Below, piece after piece: positions 61,874 through 64,000 of a stretch of DNA of 64,000 nt. The notes below the pieces were generated by a model, which did no database searches, was not told the DNA's origin, and saw only the letters and a list, made by a program, of their open reading frames with translations. Each line of letters opens with the position of its first letter. Positions within the stretch are counted from its first letter, which is position 1. Where the stretch lies: NCBI GenBank assembly GCA_037132275.1, contig JBAXPK010000008.1, positions 1-64,000 on the forward strand. Reading direction: 5' to 3'. The stretch comes from JAABPW01 sp037132275 (lineage in GTDB: Bacteria; Verrucomicrobiota; Kiritimatiellia; CAIKKV01; CAITUY01). A program made the position numbers and the translations under genes.

Positions 61874-63547
61874 CTACCGTAGCGCAAGCTTCTTGTATTT
61901 CCCCCGGCGGTGGAGCAGGCGGTCACTATTGGCGGCCAACAGTTTTTCCTCGTAGTCGGCAAAGTTACCTTCGAACCAGCGGAGCTTTCCGTCGCCTTCG
62001 AAGATCAGCAGATGGGTGCAGATACGATCCAGGAAATAACGATCATGGCTGATGACCATGGCGCAGCCGGGGAACTCCATAATCGCCTCTTCGAGCACGC
62101 GCATGGTATTCACATCCAGATCGTTAGTCGGCTCGTCGAGCAACAGCACGTTCCCGCCCCGCCGCAGCATCTTGGCCAGATGCACCCGGTTGCGCTCACC
62201 GCCGGAGAGCTTTCCTACCTTCTTCTGCTGCTGTGGCCCGCGAAAATTAAATCGCGAGAGATAGGCCCGGGAGTTCATCGTGCGATCCCCGAGTTCCACC
62301 TCTTCCCGTCCATCCGTAATCTCCTCGAACACGGTCATATCGTCGCGCAAGGCATCACGGTGCTGATCCACATAGGACAATAGCACGCTCTCGCCAAGGG
62401 TAACGGTGCCTGCATCGGGATGCTCCTGGCCGATAATCAGACGGAATAATGTCGTCTTTCCGCACCCATTCGGGCCCACCACACCGACCACGGCCCCGCG
62501 CGGGAGATTGAACGATACCTGCTCCAGCAGCGGCGTGCCGTCATATCCCTTGGTCACAGAATCCAGAATCACCACTTTGTTGCCCAGGTGGGGACCGGGC
62601 GCGATCTGGATTGAAATGTCATCCTTGCGCGCCTCAAATCGCTGGCTCGACAGTTCCTCATACCGGGCGATACGGGCCTGACTTTTCGTACGACGCCCGA
62701 GGGCGGACGTGCCCAGCCACTCGAGTTCATTGGCCAGCACTTTCTGTCGTTGACTCTCCTTCTTCTCAACCTGCCTCAACACCGCGGCTTTCTGCTTCAA
62801 CCAGGAGGAGTAATTCCCCTCGAACGGAATCCCGCGCCCGTTGTCGAGTTCCAGGATCCACTTGGTAATATGATCGAGAAAATATCGGTCATGGGTAACA
62901 ATGATGACGGTGCCATGATACTCCCGCAAGGTCGCTTCCAACCAGGCGACGGTCTCGGCATCGAGGTGGTTGGTAGGTTCGTCGAGCAATAATAGATCCG
63001 GCTTTTCCAACAGAACCTTGCATAGGGCCACCCGGCGACGTTCACCGCCGGAAAGCTTCGTCACATCGGCATCATCCGGGGGTAGTACCAAGGCATCGGA
63101 GGCAACATCCACCAGGCGGTCGACCTCCCACGCATCCATGGCATCAATCTGGTCTTGAAGACGACCCATTTCATCCATGAGTTTGTCCATATCGGCCTTG
63201 GGAAGTTTCTCGCCCATTTTGTCGGCCACCTCATCGTAACGGCGAATCAACGCATGAACCGGTTCCAGGGCCTCCTCAAGGTTTTGGCGCACCGTTTTCG
63301 CAGGATTCAGTTGTGGCTCCTGGGGCACATAGCCTACCCGCATGCCCTTGGTAAGCGTAGCCGTACCCATGAAATCGTTATCCAGGCCTGCCAAAATGCG
63401 CAACAGGCTGGTTTTGCCGGAACCGTTCTCTCCAACAATGCCAATTTTGGCGCCATAATAAAACGACAGATTGATGTCTTGGAAGACCGTCTTGTCGCTG
63501 TACATCTTCGTCAGGTTCTGAGTCTGGAAAACAAATTGTGGAGGCAT
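61874..63547 (-). CDS. ettA: Energy-dependent translational throttle protein EttA (ABC-F)
   Basis: A 557-residue cytosolic ABC-F ATPase that binds the ribosome E site. Two ATPase domains: Walker A GENGSGKTS and GPNGCGKTT, signatures LSGGERRRVALCKVLL and LSGGERNRVHLAKML, Walker B LLLLDEPTNHLD and VLLLDEPTNDLD. The arm/linker between them (about 240-310) is charged (QVEKKESQRQKVLANELEWL). Length matches E. coli EttA (555). It is transcribed from a site next to the tRNA gene. Confidence 0.94.
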   Translation of the reverse strand: MPPQFVFQTQNLTKMYSDKTVFQDINLSFYYGAKIGIVGENGSGKTSLLRILAGLDNDFMGTATLTKGMRVGYVPQEPQLNPAKTVRQNLEEALEPVHALIRRYDEVADKMGEKLPKADMDKLMDEMGRLQDQIDAMDAWEVDRLVDVASDALVLPPDDADVTKLSGGERRRVALCKVLLEKPDLLLLDEPTNHLDAETVAWLEATLREYHGTVIIVTHDRYFLDHITKWILELDNGRGIPFEGNYSSWLKQKAAVLRQVEKKESQRQKVLANELEWLGTSALGRRTKSQARIARYEELSSQRFEARKDDISIQIAPGPHLGNKVVILDSVTKGYDGTPLLEQVSFNLPRGAVVGVVGPNGCGKTTLFRLIIGQEHPDAGTVTLGESVLLSYVDQHRDALRDDMTVFEEITDGREEVELGDRTMNSRAYLSRFNFRGPQQQKKVGKLSGGERNRVHLAKMLRRGGNVLLLDEPTNDLDVNTMRVLEEAIMEFPGCAMVISHDRYFLDRICTHLLIFEGDGKLRWFEGNFADYEEKLLAANSDRLLHRRGKYKKLALR

Positions 63548-63689
63548 AGGTCTTGAAAGTTATGGGTTATGGATAAATAATAAAACACTGGATATAGGAT
63601 AGAGGCAGTCCGGCGAGAACTCAAGCTTGACTCGCAAGGGCTAACCCTCCACCATAAGCGCCCTCTATGAGCCCTTGCCGGCCCACCAT

Positions 63690-63765
63690 GCGCCTGTAGC
63701 CTAATGGACAAGGCATCTGACTTCGGATCAGAAGATTACAGGTTCGACTCCTGTCAGGCGCGCCA
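63690..63765 (+). tRNA. tRNA-Arg (anticodon TCG)
   Basis: A full cloverleaf of 76 nt: acceptor GCGCCTG/CAGGCGC (7 bp), D arm GCCTAATGGACAAGGC, anticodon stem TCTGA/TCAGA with loop CTTCGGA (anticodon TCG, reading CGA), variable AGATT, T arm ACAGG-TTCGACT-CCTGT, discriminator G and encoded CCA. All stems pair. It is alone, between ettA and a dehydrogenase gene. Confidence 0.95.
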
Positions 63766-63780
63766 TACCTTTTCAATGGC

Positions 63781-64000
63781 TCACTTCAGTGCTGCGGATT
63801 TTTCAGAAATCAGCCGATAGAGCACGGAAAAGTCTTCCGCTCCCAAGCCAGCTTGCATGGCCTCTGAGAAGATGTCCTTAAGCCGCTCGGTTAATGGGCA
63901 GGCGGCTTTGAGTTCAGCCGCCCGATCCAGGGCGATCCGGATATCCTTATCCATATGCTTGAGAGAAAAATGGGTGGAATAGTCGTCGGCCAGCATTTTC
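63781..64000 (-). CDS. Beta-hydroxyacid dehydrogenase, C-terminal part (start outside window)
   Basis: Only the last 72 or so residues are visible; the frame runs off the right edge. The segment FSLKHMDKDIRIALDRAAEL followed by GLGAEDFSVLYRLIS is the C-terminal helical domain of the 3-hydroxyisobutyrate dehydrogenase / GarR family, where the Lys-Asp pair sits in the second catalytic helix. The substrate cannot be determined from this fragment. Confidence 0.75.
   Translation of the reverse strand, partial: KMLADDYSTHFSLKHMDKDIRIALDRAAELKAACPLTERLKDIFSEAMQAGLGAEDFSVLYRLISEKSAALK

Noticed and set aside
1..64000. CRISPR array or prophage
   Set aside because: No regularly spaced repeats of the right size and no phage or cas genes were seen.

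Overview
The window reads as a Gram-negative, probably anaerobic or facultative bacterium. My best guess is the PVC superphylum (Kiritimatiellota, Verrucomicrobia or Lentisphaerae type). The hints are a Pmp-like GGAI/FxxN beta-helix protein, TSP3-type DxDGDG calcium repeats on secreted proteins, DUF1844 and HARE-HTH small proteins, a UAP1-type sugar pyrophosphorylase and System II cytochrome c maturation. There is no 16S rRNA here, so the placement is inference. The DNA is gene dense with many 4-nt stop/start overlaps. No complete mobile element, CRISPR array or rRNA gene was seen, and there is one tRNA.

Layout. 1-22.3 kb is almost entirely on the minus strand: a secreted Pmp/TSP3 protein cut by the window edge, a lipoprotein, an MgtC/DUF4010 membrane protein, xthA, dapF, a Prc-type protease, the Lol lipoprotein-release genes (LolD, LolC/E), lysS, a LolA-like protein, a hotdog thioesterase, a LemA-like protein, a UDP-sugar pyrophosphorylase, a DUF2723-TPR membrane protein, folE, folB, and a hybrid histidine kinase with its response regulator. 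22.5-32.4 kb is a respiratory island: HARE-HTH and DUF1844 proteins, a NapC/NirT-like heptaheme protein, two large inner-membrane proteins that fuse an 11-heme or 9-heme c domain to a diheme-b-type membrane domain, an NrfJ-like protein, CcsA, ResB and a c554-like tetraheme protein. 32.6-46.3 kb is mostly housekeeping: an ABC-2 exporter, a PpiD/SurA-like foldase, an AmrS-like radical SAM enzyme, deoC-deoB, alr, a PlsC-like acyltransferase, rsmE, dnaJ, a STAS protein and rsmI. 46.4-56.3 kb is a plus-strand envelope-glycan cluster of four GT4 glycosyltransferases, a PQQ-type propeller, and a LolD/MacB-like ATPase with a giant FtsX-type permease. 56.3-61.7 kb is a minus-strand cluster of a secreted 9-heme cytochrome, an outer-membrane beta-barrel and a 20-heme lipoprotein. 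The end holds an EttA-type ABC-F ATPase, tRNA-Arg(TCG) and a truncated hydroxyacid dehydrogenase.

How it fits together. The most interesting reading is a full electron route from the quinone pool to the cell surface. Quinol would be oxidised by the CbcL-like c/b fusion proteins or the NapC-like protein, electrons would pass through periplasmic cytochromes, and then cross the outer membrane through a porin-cytochrome conduit (20-heme lipoprotein plus barrel) to a secreted cytochrome carrying a calcium-binding TSP3 stalk. The six cytochromes together carry 60 heme-binding motifs (59 CxxCH and one CxxxCH), and ResB/CcsA would attach the hemes. No NrfA-type CxxCK motif is present, so nitrite reduction is not supported as the terminal step.

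Small-scale features also stand out: a GC-rich nested inverted repeat present in at least three copies, one supplying the apparent ribosome-binding site of resB and one read in frame inside a permease gene; a strong hairpin between the secreted cytochrome and the porin; and a large structured leader upstream of the Pmp-like gene.
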